64,000 nt of DNA from Arenicellales bacterium (GTDB lineage Bacteria; Pseudomonadota; Gammaproteobacteria; Arenicellales; JAJDZL01), in NCBI GenBank assembly GCA_958295885.1, contig OY282380.1, forward strand, positions 2,170,001 through 2,234,000, in the 5' to 3' direction. This document shows, piece by piece, positions 8,941-18,668 of the stretch (its first letter is position 1; every line of letters starts with the position of its first letter). The notes beneath the pieces were generated by a model, which saw only the letters and a list, made by a program, of their open reading frames with translations, was not told where the DNA came from and did not search any database. Made by a program: the position numbers and the translations under genes.

Positions 8941-10131
8941 GTGTCCAGTCATCCGGAAATCGAGCTGCGCAGTGTTGACATCATCTTCGGCAAGCGGGAA
9001 GAGGAGGCCACTCAACTGCTCAAGGAGGGAGCAACACGCGAAGAAATTCTAGCCAAGACGGAAACGGTGATTGCTGTATGCGAAGCGTCGATATCCGTTC
9101 AAAAAGGTGACATCTGCGTGATCATGGGACTGTCGGGGTCTGGCAAGTCCACTTTGCTGCGAGCCGTTAACGGACTCAATTCAGTCACCCGCGGTCAGGT
9201 TTTATTGAACCATGAGAGCGAGCAGGTTGATGTTGCCAAAATCAGCAGGACAGACCTGCGTCAGATTCGGATGAACCGCGTGTCCATGGTGTTCCAGCAA
9301 TTTGCACTTCTGCCATGGCGGACTGTCGCAGAAAACGTGGGTCTGGGTCTCGAAGTCCGAGGCATGGCTAAACCTGAAAGAACCAAAATTGTCGACGAAA
9401 AACTGGAAATGGTTGGTTTGCTGCAGTGGCAAGATAAATATGCGCACGAACTTTCAGGCGGCATGCAACAGCGCGTCGGATTGGCGAGAGCCTTTGCGAC
9501 TGACGCTGACATCTTATTGATGGATGAGCCTTTTTCAGCATTGGATCCCCTGATTCGATCACGCTTGCAGGATGAACTTCTTGAGTTGCAGGACCGTCTG
9601 CACAAAACCGTATTGTTTGTAAGTCACGATTTAGACGAGGCGCTCAAGCTCGGTACCAGCATTGCGATCATGGAAGACGGAAGAATTGTGCAATTCGGAA
9701 CTCCAGAAGACATCGTTCTGAATCCGGTCAATCAATATGTCGCGGATTTTGTCGCTCACATGAACCCCGTTGGTGTTTTACGCGCTAAAACGATAATGAC
9801 GCCGATTGACAAATTTGAAAATGGCCAAGGAAATTATGTGTTGGCTGATGACGGCATATTACTGACGACATCTGAAATTGGCGGCTTGATTTCCGCTGAA
9901 CAGCATGGAAGTGAACTGCCCGTTGAAGTCTGGTCTTCAGATACAGATTTGAAAGTCGGATCGCTTTATCGTGCGTCAGTCGAAATTTCCATGAAAGATG
10001 CGATGGAAATTCGACATGCGAGCAACCAGCCGGTTGTTTTATGCGAAGACGAAGGTGCTGTTATTGGAATTGTAGGAGATAATGAGATTTACAGTGCCAT
10101 CCTTCACAGGCGGGAAGCACTCGAACAGTAA
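8941..10131 (+). CDS. choV: Choline/betaine-type ABC transporter ATP-binding protein (ChoV-like)
   Basis: A 396-residue ATPase of the ProV/ChoV/OpuAA group. Visible motifs are Walker A GLSGSGKST (near residue 62), Q-loop FQQFALLPWR, signature LSGGMQQR (near 175), Walker B DILLMDEPFSALDP and the switch histidine in FVSHDLDEA. The residues after about 280 form a C-terminal extension related to the regulatory (CBS-like) part of ProV proteins. The start is GTG at 8941, 22 bp behind the permease stop. It powers uptake through the ChoW-like channel. Confidence 0.85.
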   Translation: MSSHPEIELRSVDIIFGKREEEATQLLKEGATREEILAKTETVIAVCEASISVQKGDICVIMGLSGSGKSTLLRAVNGLNSVTRGQVLLNHESEQVDVAKISRTDLRQIRMNRVSMVFQQFALLPWRTVAENVGLGLEVRGMAKPERTKIVDEKLEMVGLLQWQDKYAHELSGGMQQRVGLARAFATDADILLMDEPFSALDPLIRSRLQDELLELQDRLHKTVLFVSHDLDEALKLGTSIAIMEDGRIVQFGTPEDIVLNPVNQYVADFVAHMNPVGVLRAKTIMTPIDKFENGQGNYVLADDGILLTTSEIGGLISAEQHGSELPVEVWSSDTDLKVGSLYRASVEISMKDAMEIRHASNQPVVLCEDEGAVIGIVGDNEIYSAILHRREALEQ

Positions 10132-10217
10132 ACATGCCTGAATTGTCACTTGAATTGTCAAGTCAGAAATTTGTAACGTACTAATACAGACATGCATTGA
10201 AAACTGAGGTGTTTTTC

Positions 10218-11021
10218 ATGAAGAGTCAAACAATATCGAACATTGCTCCACGGGGACGACTTCAATCCATCAGCGAAGAAGAACGCCAGATTCGAATTGA
10301 TTTGGCCGCCTGTCATCGTCTGGCAGATCTAAACGGATTCAGTGAAATCGTGTGGAACCACATCACTGCTCGCGTACCCGGTCACTCAAACCATTTTTTA
10401 ATCAACCTGTTTGGACTTCGCTTTGATGAAGTAACGGCTTCAAATTTAGTTACACTGAACGAAAGCGCCGAAATCGTGGTGCCGCCAAGGGCGTCAGATG
10501 GCAGTATTCTCGATACGGAGAACAGCAACTTTACGGGTTTTGTCATCCACAGCGCAATTTACGATCATCGTGAAGACGTCAATTGTGTGATGCATTCGCA
10601 CAGCCGCGCTGGACTCGCAGTCTGTGCGCTGAAAGAAGGCTTCGTACCCGTCTGCCAAACTGCGTTTCAATTCTATAATCGGGTGTCCTACCACGAATAT
10701 GAAGGACTCTCGTTAGATCTTGATGAACGAGAACGACTGGCGGAAAATCTTGGCGACAATCCAGTCATGTTTTTGAGAAATCATGGATTGATGACAGTCG
10801 GTTCCTCAGTGGCTCAGGCCTATCTCAGAATGCATTATCTGGAAATTTCCTGTCAGGCCCAGTTGGACGCATTTTCAACCGGCAGAGAAATTCATCTGCC
10901 ATCACCGGAGGTGCGTGCGCGTGCCGCAGAGCAATATCAGCAATCAGCACCTCCAGGCACGTATGAGTGGCCGGCATTATTGCGCAAGTTAGACGAAATT
11001 GATACGAGCTACCGATTTTAG
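10218..11021 (+). CDS. Class II aldolase/adducin family protein
   Basis: A 267-residue protein of the class II (zinc) aldolase/adducin family. The metal site is visible as a HSHSRAG segment near residue 125 and a second histidine in FLRNHGLMTVG near residue 185, with an N-terminal ACHRLADLNGFSEIVWNHITAR typical of the family's cytoplasmic members. The ATG at 10218 is preferred over an upstream TTG because GAGGTG lies 7 bases before it. Family members cleave or epimerise short hydroxy or phospho compounds. Its position between a quaternary-amine importer and a dioxygenase suggests it acts on an oxidation product of the imported compound, which is inference. Confidence 0.72.
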   Translation: MKSQTISNIAPRGRLQSISEEERQIRIDLAACHRLADLNGFSEIVWNHITARVPGHSNHFLINLFGLRFDEVTASNLVTLNESAEIVVPPRASDGSILDTENSNFTGFVIHSAIYDHREDVNCVMHSHSRAGLAVCALKEGFVPVCQTAFQFYNRVSYHEYEGLSLDLDERERLAENLGDNPVMFLRNHGLMTVGSSVAQAYLRMHYLEISCQAQLDAFSTGREIHLPSPEVRARAAEQYQQSAPPGTYEWPALLRKLDEIDTSYRF

Positions 11022-11084
11022 TCAGCGCCTGTGACGGGCGAGATCTGGTGAGAGCGTGCTGATTCCTCTGACATGGTTTGAACA

Positions 11085-11933
11085 ATGACGCCTGAACAGA
11101 TCGATAAATACTGGAAAGAAGGAGTGGTTTTCCCATTTACCGCATTCGATGAAGAATACGCGGGGAGTCTCATACCTGAATTTTTTGCACTTCAGGAGCG
11201 TATGTCGAGCTGGACTTCATCCAAACAATTGCTCAAGACAAATTTGGTATCCACCTGGGTGTATCAGATTTGCTGCAATGCTCGAATATTGGACGAAGTC
11301 GAATGCATTCTAGGTCCAAATTTAATGGTGTGGGGCGCTACGTTTTTTGCCAAACAGCCCGGTCATGGCTTGCATGTCGGCTGGCATCAGGATCTGCGGT
11401 ACTGGGGTCTGCAGCCACCGGATGGTGTGCTGACGGTCTGGTTGGGACTGACTGACGCCAGTGTCCAAAACGGTGCCATGCAGATAATTCGAGGGAGTCA
11501 CTTGGGGCCGATGCGACATCACAGCAACAGTTACGATGAGAACAACATGCTAATGAGTGATCAAAGCATCGAGTTGACTTCAGAAGATTTAGGGGATCGA
11601 CAGACGGTTGAACTAAAAGCAGGTCAGTTTTCACTGCACCATAGCATGATAATCCATGGTTCCGGTACCAACAACTCAGACGGCCCGAGAATCGGACTTT
11701 CGCTGAATTATATTTCGGTAGATGTCATTCAGTTGAAGAACAGAGGTCATGACAGTGCGATGCTGGTGCGGGGCGTCGATTATTTCAATAATTTTGAAAA
11801 GGAGCTGGAACCGAAATCGGATTTTTCGCCGGAATCGATAAAGCAATTTCGTAAATCGATTGTCCTGCCATGTGGATTGGCCACTGTCGAAGGCAAGACA
11901 GATTCGATCATTAATTTTGAAAACATTATATAG
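11085..11933 (+). CDS. Phytanoyl-CoA dioxygenase (PhyH) family Fe(II)/2-oxoglutarate oxygenase
   Basis: A 282-residue PhyH-family oxygenase. The iron triad is visible as H-x-D in GWHQDLRYWG (near residue 103) and a distal histidine in HHSMIIHGSG (near 190), followed by an arginine (GPRIGLSL) suited to binding the 2-oxoglutarate carboxylate. Family members hydroxylate small molecules, including ectoine and 2-aminoethylphosphonate (PhnY). Between the aldolase and the demethylating flavoprotein it most likely hydroxylates a small amine, preparing it for cleavage. The substrate is unknown. Confidence 0.75.
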   Translation: MTPEQIDKYWKEGVVFPFTAFDEEYAGSLIPEFFALQERMSSWTSSKQLLKTNLVSTWVYQICCNARILDEVECILGPNLMVWGATFFAKQPGHGLHVGWHQDLRYWGLQPPDGVLTVWLGLTDASVQNGAMQIIRGSHLGPMRHHSNSYDENNMLMSDQSIELTSEDLGDRQTVELKAGQFSLHHSMIIHGSGTNNSDGPRIGLSLNYISVDVIQLKNRGHDSAMLVRGVDYFNNFEKELEPKSDFSPESIKQFRKSIVLPCGLATVEGKTDSIINFENII

Positions 11934-11948
11934 AGCAGAGAAGCCAAA

Positions 11949-14369
11949 GTGAAAGAGCACGCAAGAGTCGTAATAATTGGTGGTGGCGCGATGGGAGTTG
12001 GTCTGGCATACCATTTGCCGGATGAAGGCTGGAATGATGTCGTTCTGATTGACAAAGGTGAATTGACGTCGGGTTCCACCTGGCATGCCGCAGGCCTGAT
12101 TCCCAATTTCATTGGAAGCCTGAATATGGCGAAAATCCACGCGTATGCGGTAGAGCTGTATGACCGACTTGAAGCAGAAACCGGTCAGGCCACGGGCTGG
12201 CACGGTTGTGGAGCGCTGCGGCTTGCAGTTACAGACCATGAAGTGGACTGGTTCCATTATGTCAAGGGAATTCTGGATTACGTCGGAGCGGAATGCCACT
12301 TGGTGGGGCATGCCCAAATGAGGGAGATTCATCCACTTCTGAATGTGGATGGCGTCAAACTGGGATTCTACACACCAAATGACGGGCATACAGATCCGGC
12401 GAGCAGCACAAATTCAATGGCGGTCGGAGCGCGCAGAAAAGGCGTCGAGATCGTGCGCAGAAACCGCGTTAACGCAGTCGAACAGACTGCAGGCGGTGAG
12501 TGGAAAGTGACGACGGAACAGGGCGCGATCATCTGCGAGCATGTTGTCAACGCCGCTGGCAGCTTTTCTGATCAGGTGGCGCAGATGACAGGTTTTCGAC
12601 TCCCCATCGTGAATATGGAGCACCAGTATCTTGTTACTGAAAATCTTGCCGAGATCGAGGCTTTGGATCGAGAACCGCCGGTAGTAAGGGATCCGATTGC
12701 ATCCTGCTACATCCGGCAGGAGCAGAAAGGACTGCTGGTTGGTCCTTACGAAACCTCAAACGCAGTCGCCTGGGGTGTGGATGGGATCGACTGGGGTTTT
12801 GATATGGAGCTGCTGCCTGAATCATTGGAGAGGTTGGAAACGAGTCTGATTCATGCCGCCGACAGGGTGCCAGTATTCGGAACTGCTGGAATTAAAAGAA
12901 TCGTCAATGGTCCGATTACACATACGCCTGACGGTGGATTCTTGCTCGGTCCTGCCGCAGGACTGAAAAATTACTGGCTGTGCTGTGGCGCTTCAATCGG
13001 GATCACACAGGGACCGGGAGCCGGCAAATACCTGGCGCAGTGGATGGCACATGGACAAACCGAAATCAATGTGCGTGAGATGGACCCCCGGCGCTATGGA
13101 GCATATGCCAATGCGCCTGGAAGTTACGTTCTGGACAAATCGATTGATGAATATCAGGAAATGTATCAGGTGCATTTTCCAGGGGAGTTTCGAGAGGCAG
13201 GGCGTCCGGTGAAGACCACTCCCATTTACGACAGACTAAAGAAAATGGGTGCGGTTTTTGGGGAATTTTATGGATGGGAACGCCCTAAATGGTATGCTCC
13301 AGAAGGGATTGAAGAGGAATTCGGTTTTCGGCGAACCAATGTATTTGCTCACGTTGCCGCAGAATGCAGGTGCGTAGAAGAACGCGTGGGGTTTGCCGAT
13401 CTGACCGCGTTTTCGAAATATTTTGTGACCGGAGTTGATGCCGAGAGATTGCTCAATCGCCTCGGAGCCAACAGTGTTGCCAAACGAAGTGGGGGAATGT
13501 CTTTATCTCATCTGCTGACTGAGCTCGGCGGCATTGAATCTGAGATTGCGATCACTTCCCTATCAGAAAATCGTTACTTTTTGACTTCAGCCATCATTGC
13601 GCAGCAGCACGATTTGGACTGGCTGGTGCAGCATCGGATACCAGGTGAAGACGTTCAGGTGGAAGATGTGACAGATCAATTGGGAATGATCGCAGTCGCG
13701 GGGCCGTGTTCGCGCCAAGCACTGGCAAAATTGACAGACGAGTCCTTGGAAAGTGACAGTTTTCCTTGGTTGACCGGCAAAGAAATTGAGGTTGCAGGAA
13801 TTCCGGTCATTGCACTTCGGGTTTCCTACGTCGGGGAACTTGGATGGGAACTCTATGTCGCGATGGATCAAATGGCGACTCTTTGTGATCAGTTGGAAGA
13901 AGCAGGTGAAGAGTTTGAAGCCGGTTGGTTTGGTTCTTATGCGGTCAACTGCATGCGACTTGAGAAAGGATACAAAGGCTGGGGCAGTGAGTTGACCACT
14001 GAAATCACGCCAGTTGAAGCCGATATCGAAAGATTCGTGGATTATGATAAGAGTTTTATTGGTCGTGATAGCGTGCTAATGCGAAAGGAAGAAGGCATTG
14101 CGACGAAATTGGTTCTTGTTTCTGTCGATGCATATGATGCCGACTGCCTGGGAAACGAGCCTGCGTTGGATGGCAGCCGTCCGATGGGAATTGTGTGCAG
14201 CGGAGCGTTCGGACATCGAACGCAGATGAGTCTGGCCTATGTCTATGTTGAGCCTCAATTCGCAGCTCCAGGTTCGACGTTTGATATTCCGATTCAGGGC
14301 GCATGCAGGAAAGCCACAGTTTTGGAGCGACCACCCTACGACCCAGACAATCAGCGGCTTCGAGCTTGA
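11949..14369 (+). CDS. Dimethylglycine/sarcosine dehydrogenase-like flavoprotein with GcvT domain
   Basis: An 806-residue two-domain enzyme. The N-terminal DAO-type oxidase half has the FAD motif VVIIGGGAMGVGLAYHL (residues 7-23) and STWHAAGLIP, where the histidine matches the covalent flavin site of dimethylglycine and sarcosine dehydrogenases. The C-terminal half, from about residue 430, is a GcvT-like folate-binding aminomethyltransferase domain with RVSYVGELGWELY. Enzymes of this type remove an N-methyl group and hand the carbon to tetrahydrofolate. The start is GTG at 11949, 15 bp after the PhyH gene. The N-methylated substrate is probably supplied by the upstream importer. Confidence 0.82.
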   Translation: MKEHARVVIIGGGAMGVGLAYHLPDEGWNDVVLIDKGELTSGSTWHAAGLIPNFIGSLNMAKIHAYAVELYDRLEAETGQATGWHGCGALRLAVTDHEVDWFHYVKGILDYVGAECHLVGHAQMREIHPLLNVDGVKLGFYTPNDGHTDPASSTNSMAVGARRKGVEIVRRNRVNAVEQTAGGEWKVTTEQGAIICEHVVNAAGSFSDQVAQMTGFRLPIVNMEHQYLVTENLAEIEALDREPPVVRDPIASCYIRQEQKGLLVGPYETSNAVAWGVDGIDWGFDMELLPESLERLETSLIHAADRVPVFGTAGIKRIVNGPITHTPDGGFLLGPAAGLKNYWLCCGASIGITQGPGAGKYLAQWMAHGQTEINVREMDPRRYGAYANAPGSYVLDKSIDEYQEMYQVHFPGEFREAGRPVKTTPIYDRLKKMGAVFGEFYGWERPKWYAPEGIEEEFGFRRTNVFAHVAAECRCVEERVGFADLTAFSKYFVTGVDAERLLNRLGANSVAKRSGGMSLSHLLTELGGIESEIAITSLSENRYFLTSAIIAQQHDLDWLVQHRIPGEDVQVEDVTDQLGMIAVAGPCSRQALAKLTDESLESDSFPWLTGKEIEVAGIPVIALRVSYVGELGWELYVAMDQMATLCDQLEEAGEEFEAGWFGSYAVNCMRLEKGYKGWGSELTTEITPVEADIERFVDYDKSFIGRDSVLMRKEEGIATKLVLVSVDAYDADCLGNEPALDGSRPMGIVCSGAFGHRTQMSLAYVYVEPQFAAPGSTFDIPIQGACRKATVLERPPYDPDNQRLRA

Positions 14370-14388
14370 ATCGAGCTTGAATCTCTGG

Positions 14389-14420
14389 AAGAATCTGGGT
14401 TCGTCACGATCCAGATTCTT
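14389..14420. terminator. Stem-loop between convergent genes
   Basis: A perfect 10-bp stem (AAGAATCTGG with CCAGATTCTT) and a 12-nt loop lie at the convergence of the flavoprotein gene and the aminophosphonate permease gene. It overlaps the last codons of the permease. It probably serves as a shared terminator, although no long T-tract follows on either strand. Confidence 0.5.
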
Positions 14421-16128
14421 TAGCAGTTCTCCATTTCTGGGTACGTCGTTCGACGTAATTTGACACAAACCAGTGCAGAATTCGCACTGTCGCAGCCGTG
14501 TAGACGATCATCATTCCCATCGCAGCTGCAGGCGCTACATCACCCGCGTCATCCATATTCAGTACCGCAACCGCGGCAATCACGGTATTGTGACCATAGA
14601 GAAACACGACTGCTGAAACCGTCGTGATCGCAGTCACAAACAAATAAAGCCAGATGTTCAGGATCGCAGGCAGACAAATCGGAAGGGTTACATTCCAGAA
14701 TGTCCTGTAAAACGGCACTTTCAGTGAAGCGGAAACGGATTCGAATTCATCGTCCAGCTGTTTCAGCGCGGTAACCGCAGTTAGGTGAGGCACAGTGTAG
14801 TAGTGCACGATATTGGCCAAGACCAAAATGGCCATGGTCTTGTAAACGAAATTCAGCGGATTTGCTGGATCGTTGAAGAAAAACAGATAGCCAAGACCCA
14901 GCACCATGCCGGGCGTTGCCAGTGGAATGAATGCAAAAAAATTGAGCGATGTTCGAATGCCTTGGAATTTCCTTGATTTTTCAATGAAGTACGCTCCAAT
15001 AAAAATAATCAGGGTTCCAAGGAATGCCGTGTAGACTGACATCACAACACTGTTTGTATAGGCGAACCAACTACCGCCGTCCATCAGATTGAACTGATAA
15101 TTCTGCAGAGAAAGAGATAGGTTGTAGGGCCAGAATGTAACGAAGGACGCATAGGCCGCAGTCGCTAGAATTCCGATCAGAATCACGCTGACGACAATAC
15201 AGTAGATCAGCATGATCAAATCAAACCTGCGGTTCGATTTCGGTGCGTAGGGAACAGAGCCGGGAGTAATTTGTGCGGTTTGTCGTCTTTGCACCTGCTG
15301 CTGTGCTGCAAATGTGATCACGACCGGAAGCAGCATCATGACACTCACGACCGAACCGAGCTGAAAATTCTGCTGTCCTACGACCTGTTTGTAGATGTCA
15401 AGTGAAAGAACGTTGAACCAGCCACCGATTACTTTGCAAGCGCCAAAATCGGTAATTGTGTAGATGAACGCAACGAAGCATGCGCTCATTACTCCATATT
15501 TGGCAGCAGGTAACGTGATCTTGAAAAACGTGCGGATGTTGCTTGTACGCAGCACTTTCGCTGCTTCATAGAGCCGTCCATCCGCGGTCGAGAGCGCTGT
15601 CGTCAATAGCATCACGACATGAGGAAAGATCCAAAATGCAAGTGAGATGACAATTCCAATGGGACCGCGAATTTCGTAACCGAACATCGCCCATTTCATA
15701 AAGCCCTGATTTCCAAACATGTAGACCAGAGCGATTGCAGGAAGCAGCGAAGGGGCGAGCAATGGGATTAACGCAATGGAACGAAACAGCCCCTTGAGCG
15801 GCATGCAGCTTCGCGTTAACGCATAAGCGTAAACAAAGGCCAGCGATATGACGATCACCGTCGTGACAACCCCGACAATCAATGTGTTGGAGATCGAATC
15901 AACTAGAGCGGGTGTTTGAAAGTACTCGACATAGTTTGATAAGCCAACAAAATTTCCAGCCTTGTTCTGAACGCTTTTCAAGAAGATCGTAGACAGAGGA
16001 AAAAACACGATCACGAGAAGGGCGATTCCAAAAATTGCGAGCATGCCTCCCTGAATCTGATCGTCACGGCTATAGGAGCGGAAGCGACCGACCGCCGCAG
16101 CTGCGTTAGAAACCACCGTCATAGACAA
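14404..16128 (-). CDS. Aminoethylphosphonate-type ABC transporter permease (PhnU2-like, two fused domains)
   Basis: A 574-residue inner-membrane protein with about twelve hydrophobic helices in two homologous halves, as in ThiP/FbpB-type fused permeases. Each half has a coupling segment: YEAAKVLRTSNIRTFFKITLP near residue 197 and ESVSASLKVPFYRTFWNVTLP near 475. Length and layout match the putative 2-aminoethylphosphonate transporter permease family. It ends 2 bp after its ATPase partner and is the last gene of a three-gene minus-strand operon. The substrate assignment rests on family and on the nearby phosphonatase. Confidence 0.75.
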   Translation of the reverse strand: MSMTVVSNAAAAVGRFRSYSRDDQIQGGMLAIFGIALLVIVFFPLSTIFLKSVQNKAGNFVGLSNYVEYFQTPALVDSISNTLIVGVVTTVIVISLAFVYAYALTRSCMPLKGLFRSIALIPLLAPSLLPAIALVYMFGNQGFMKWAMFGYEIRGPIGIVISLAFWIFPHVVMLLTTALSTADGRLYEAAKVLRTSNIRTFFKITLPAAKYGVMSACFVAFIYTITDFGACKVIGGWFNVLSLDIYKQVVGQQNFQLGSVVSVMMLLPVVITFAAQQQVQRRQTAQITPGSVPYAPKSNRRFDLIMLIYCIVVSVILIGILATAAYASFVTFWPYNLSLSLQNYQFNLMDGGSWFAYTNSVVMSVYTAFLGTLIIFIGAYFIEKSRKFQGIRTSLNFFAFIPLATPGMVLGLGYLFFFNDPANPLNFVYKTMAILVLANIVHYYTVPHLTAVTALKQLDDEFESVSASLKVPFYRTFWNVTLPICLPAILNIWLYLFVTAITTVSAVVFLYGHNTVIAAVAVLNMDDAGDVAPAAAMGMMIVYTAATVRILHWFVSNYVERRTQKWRTAKESGS

Positions 16129-16130
16129 GT

Positions 16131-17219
16131 TCAGCGAGGATAAATGTGCAGCCGATCGATGGGGAAATTGACTTGAACGGTTTGACCGGGACCGAGATTC
16201 AATTCCCGCATGTTTGCAGGTGGCACCTGGGCGACAAATTCGGTTCGGTTTGAATTTTCGAAAGCCAGACGAATTCTATAAATCGAACCCAGGTATTCGG
16301 TGTGCTGGATGATTGAGAGAGCGCTGTTGACATCACTGTTTGGCTTGGATGCATGGTTGATCACAACATCTTCCGGCCGAATGCAGAAAAAAACATTTTT
16401 GTCTTTGACTTGATCATTGGGAAGCGGTTTAAACGAAAAATCAGTACGGTCGATCATCACGCTCCCCGGACTGCTGACGATGCCCTCCAAGAAATTCATT
16501 TCCCCGATGAAATCAGCTACAAACACGGATTCTGGAGAGCCGTAAATCTCGCCGGGAGTGCCGGTCTGAGCGATGATGCCATGATCCATTACCACAATGC
16601 GATCGCCCATTGTCAGAGCCTCTTCCTGATCATGAGTGACAAGAATGGTCGTAATTCCAATTTTGCGCTGAAGCTGCAGAATTTCCCGGCGCAGGTGCTG
16701 GCGGACTTTTGCATCCAAGGCGGAGAGCGGTTCGTCCAATAGAAGCAAACCAGGGGAAGTTGCCAGCGCCCTTGCCAGCGCGACACGCTGCTGCTGCCCG
16801 CCGGATAGCTGGTTTGGAAATTTGGAACCATGTTCTTCCAGACCCACCGTATGTTTAAGCTGAGCAATTCTTTCTTCAATCTGATGTTTTGTGAATTTGC
16901 GATTTTTCAAGCCAAACGCGAGATTTTCGTTCACTGTCAGATTGGGAAATAATGCGTAAGACTGGAAGACGATTCCAAAATCTCTTTTATCAGGAGGAAA
17001 CGGCGCGATGTCCACTCCATTTTGAAAAATCTGTCCCGCGGTTGGTGTCTCCAAGCCTGCAATACATCGCAGAACCGTAGTTTTCCCACATCCAGACGGG
17101 CCTAGCAAGCAAATCAATTCACTTTGACTGACTTCAAGATTAATGTCCTTTAACGCCTCAAAGGTCCCGAACCGTTTGGTTAGGTCAACGATGCGAAGGT
17201 ATGGAGACGCGGATGGCAT
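16131..17219 (-). CDS. Aminoethylphosphonate-type ABC transporter ATP-binding protein (PhnT-like)
   Basis: A 362-residue ABC ATPase of the polyamine/iron/phosphonate group. Motifs are Walker A LLGPSGCGKTT (near residue 36), Q-loop VFQSYALFPNLTV, signature NQLSGGQQQRVALARALA, Walker B LLLLDEPLSALD and switch VTHDQEEAL. A C-terminal TOBE-type beta domain begins around residue 250. It lies between the solute-binding protein gene and the fused permease gene, which share its strand. Iron or spermidine specificity cannot be excluded from this protein alone. Confidence 0.75.
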   Translation of the reverse strand: MPSASPYLRIVDLTKRFGTFEALKDINLEVSQSELICLLGPSGCGKTTVLRCIAGLETPTAGQIFQNGVDIAPFPPDKRDFGIVFQSYALFPNLTVNENLAFGLKNRKFTKHQIEERIAQLKHTVGLEEHGSKFPNQLSGGQQQRVALARALATSPGLLLLDEPLSALDAKVRQHLRREILQLQRKIGITTILVTHDQEEALTMGDRIVVMDHGIIAQTGTPGEIYGSPESVFVADFIGEMNFLEGIVSSPGSVMIDRTDFSFKPLPNDQVKDKNVFFCIRPEDVVINHASKPNSDVNSALSIIQHTEYLGSIYRIRLAFENSNRTEFVAQVPPANMRELNLGPGQTVQVNFPIDRLHIYPR

Positions 17220-17259
17220 GTCAGCTCAGGTGTAACATTCGATAAGCATCAAGAGAAAA

Positions 17260-17285
17260 GGGTGCTGTGTCAGAACACAACACCC
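17260..17285 (-). terminator. Terminator or attenuator between binding-protein and ATPase genes
   Basis: On the minus strand an 11-bp stem (one mismatch) with a 4-nt loop is followed directly by TTTTCTCTT. It lies after the solute-binding gene and before the ATPase gene. It should terminate part of the transcripts so that the periplasmic protein is made in excess. Confidence 0.65.
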
Positions 17286-17339
17286 GATTCTCGTTGCTTT
17301 TTAGACAGGAACAAGTGGTTTACGATTCAGAACTGAAAA

Positions 17340-18386
17340 CTAAGACTTGGGTTCTGATTTAGCGCCATATCGATTTTGCCATTCAGCTAGAATTCTCTGT
17401 CGATTCGCAGCGGCCCAGGCAAAGTCGTTATCGATCATCTTTTCGAGAAGATCGGGAGGAAAGTTTTCCACTTCCTGAGCGACGCCTGGCATGGCTACAA
17501 CTGCATATTCCCGATTGTAAATTTCATTTGCTTTGCGAGTGACCGACCAATCGGCGAGAGCTTGGGCAGCGGCTAAGTTCTTGGTGCCTTGCACGATGCC
17601 GAACGCTTCCAAATCCCAGCCGACTCCTTCTGAGGGTGCGATAACCTCTACTGGAGCGCCCTGATTTTTCAATTTTGCGCCTCGATAGGCGAAAGATACA
17701 CCGACTGGAATTTCACCTGCGGCGGCTTGTTTGCAGGGTTTTGAGCCGGAGTGCGTATACCATGCAATGTTTTCGTGCAGACCGTCCATGAACTTCCAGC
17801 CTTCTTCCTCGCCCCACATCTGCAGCCAGCTGGAAACGTCCAAAAATCCAGTGCCAGAGGAATTTGGATTGGGCATGACTACATGTCCTTGATAAACCGG
17901 GTCAGTTAAATCCTGCCATGATGTTGGCATGGGAAGACTATGTTTCTCGGCCTCAACTGTGTTAAAGCAGATGGATGCGATCCAAGCGCGTTGTCCTACC
18001 CACAGAGGTGGGTCCATGGTTGGGTCTGAATACTTTGGTTCCAACATTTCAAGTCCTTTGGGTGCGTACCCTTGAAAGTAACCTTCGTTGGCCAACAACA
18101 CTAGACTCGTAGCAGCGAGTCCCCACACAATATCAGCTTGTGGGTTGTTTTTTTCAGCGAGCAGTTTGGCCGTAATGATGCCCGTGGAATCTCTGGCGCC
18201 CCACTGCAGATCAATGTTTGGGTAGTCTGCCTCAAATTCCTGTTCGAACATTGCTAATTCATCGGCTTCTACTGCCGTATATACAATCAGCTCATCTTTT
18301 GCATAGGCAAAATTGATGAAGAAAATTGAACTCACGATAAGAATCGTAAAATTTCGTATATTACGAAGAAGTTTAGATCTATGCAT
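17340..18386 (-). CDS. Aminoethylphosphonate-type extracellular solute-binding protein (PhnS2-like)
   Basis: A 348-residue periplasmic binding protein of the Fe3+/aminophosphonate group. A signal peptide (hydrophobic ILIVSSIFFINFAYA) is followed by KDELIVYTAVEADEL, the usual first strand of the family. The ATG at 18386 is preferred because GGAGG lies 7 bases before it; a start six codons upstream is possible. The gene is first in the operon with the PhnT-like ATPase and PhnU2-like permease. An iron-binding role is the main alternative; the tyrosine pair of ferric-binding proteins is not obvious, and the nearby phosphonatase favours aminophosphonate. Confidence 0.72.
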   Translation of the reverse strand: MHRSKLLRNIRNFTILIVSSIFFINFAYAKDELIVYTAVEADELAMFEQEFEADYPNIDLQWGARDSTGIITAKLLAEKNNPQADIVWGLAATSLVLLANEGYFQGYAPKGLEMLEPKYSDPTMDPPLWVGQRAWIASICFNTVEAEKHSLPMPTSWQDLTDPVYQGHVVMPNPNSSGTGFLDVSSWLQMWGEEEGWKFMDGLHENIAWYTHSGSKPCKQAAAGEIPVGVSFAYRGAKLKNQGAPVEVIAPSEGVGWDLEAFGIVQGTKNLAAAQALADWSVTRKANEIYNREYAVVAMPGVAQEVENFPPDLLEKMIDNDFAWAAANRQRILAEWQNRYGAKSEPKS

Positions 18387-18668
18387 TCGTGCCCTCCATG
18401 TCATAATAGATTTACAGTTGTTTGGTAGCGATCCACTCCATGAACTCTCTTTAGAATTCTACAACTTGGCATAGTTTGTGTCTTTGATACAAAATCGTAT
18501 TTTACAAAATACATCGTCGATTGTACGAAGTTCCCATTGGCTCCAAGATAAACTTATCCTATCTTTGCCATTTTCTGAAATTCAGGAAAAAATATCATAT
18601 TATTATCAAATATCTAAATTTTTTACTAATTTTTGTGTCACTACTTCTGTGACTTCTTCTCCCTCAGG

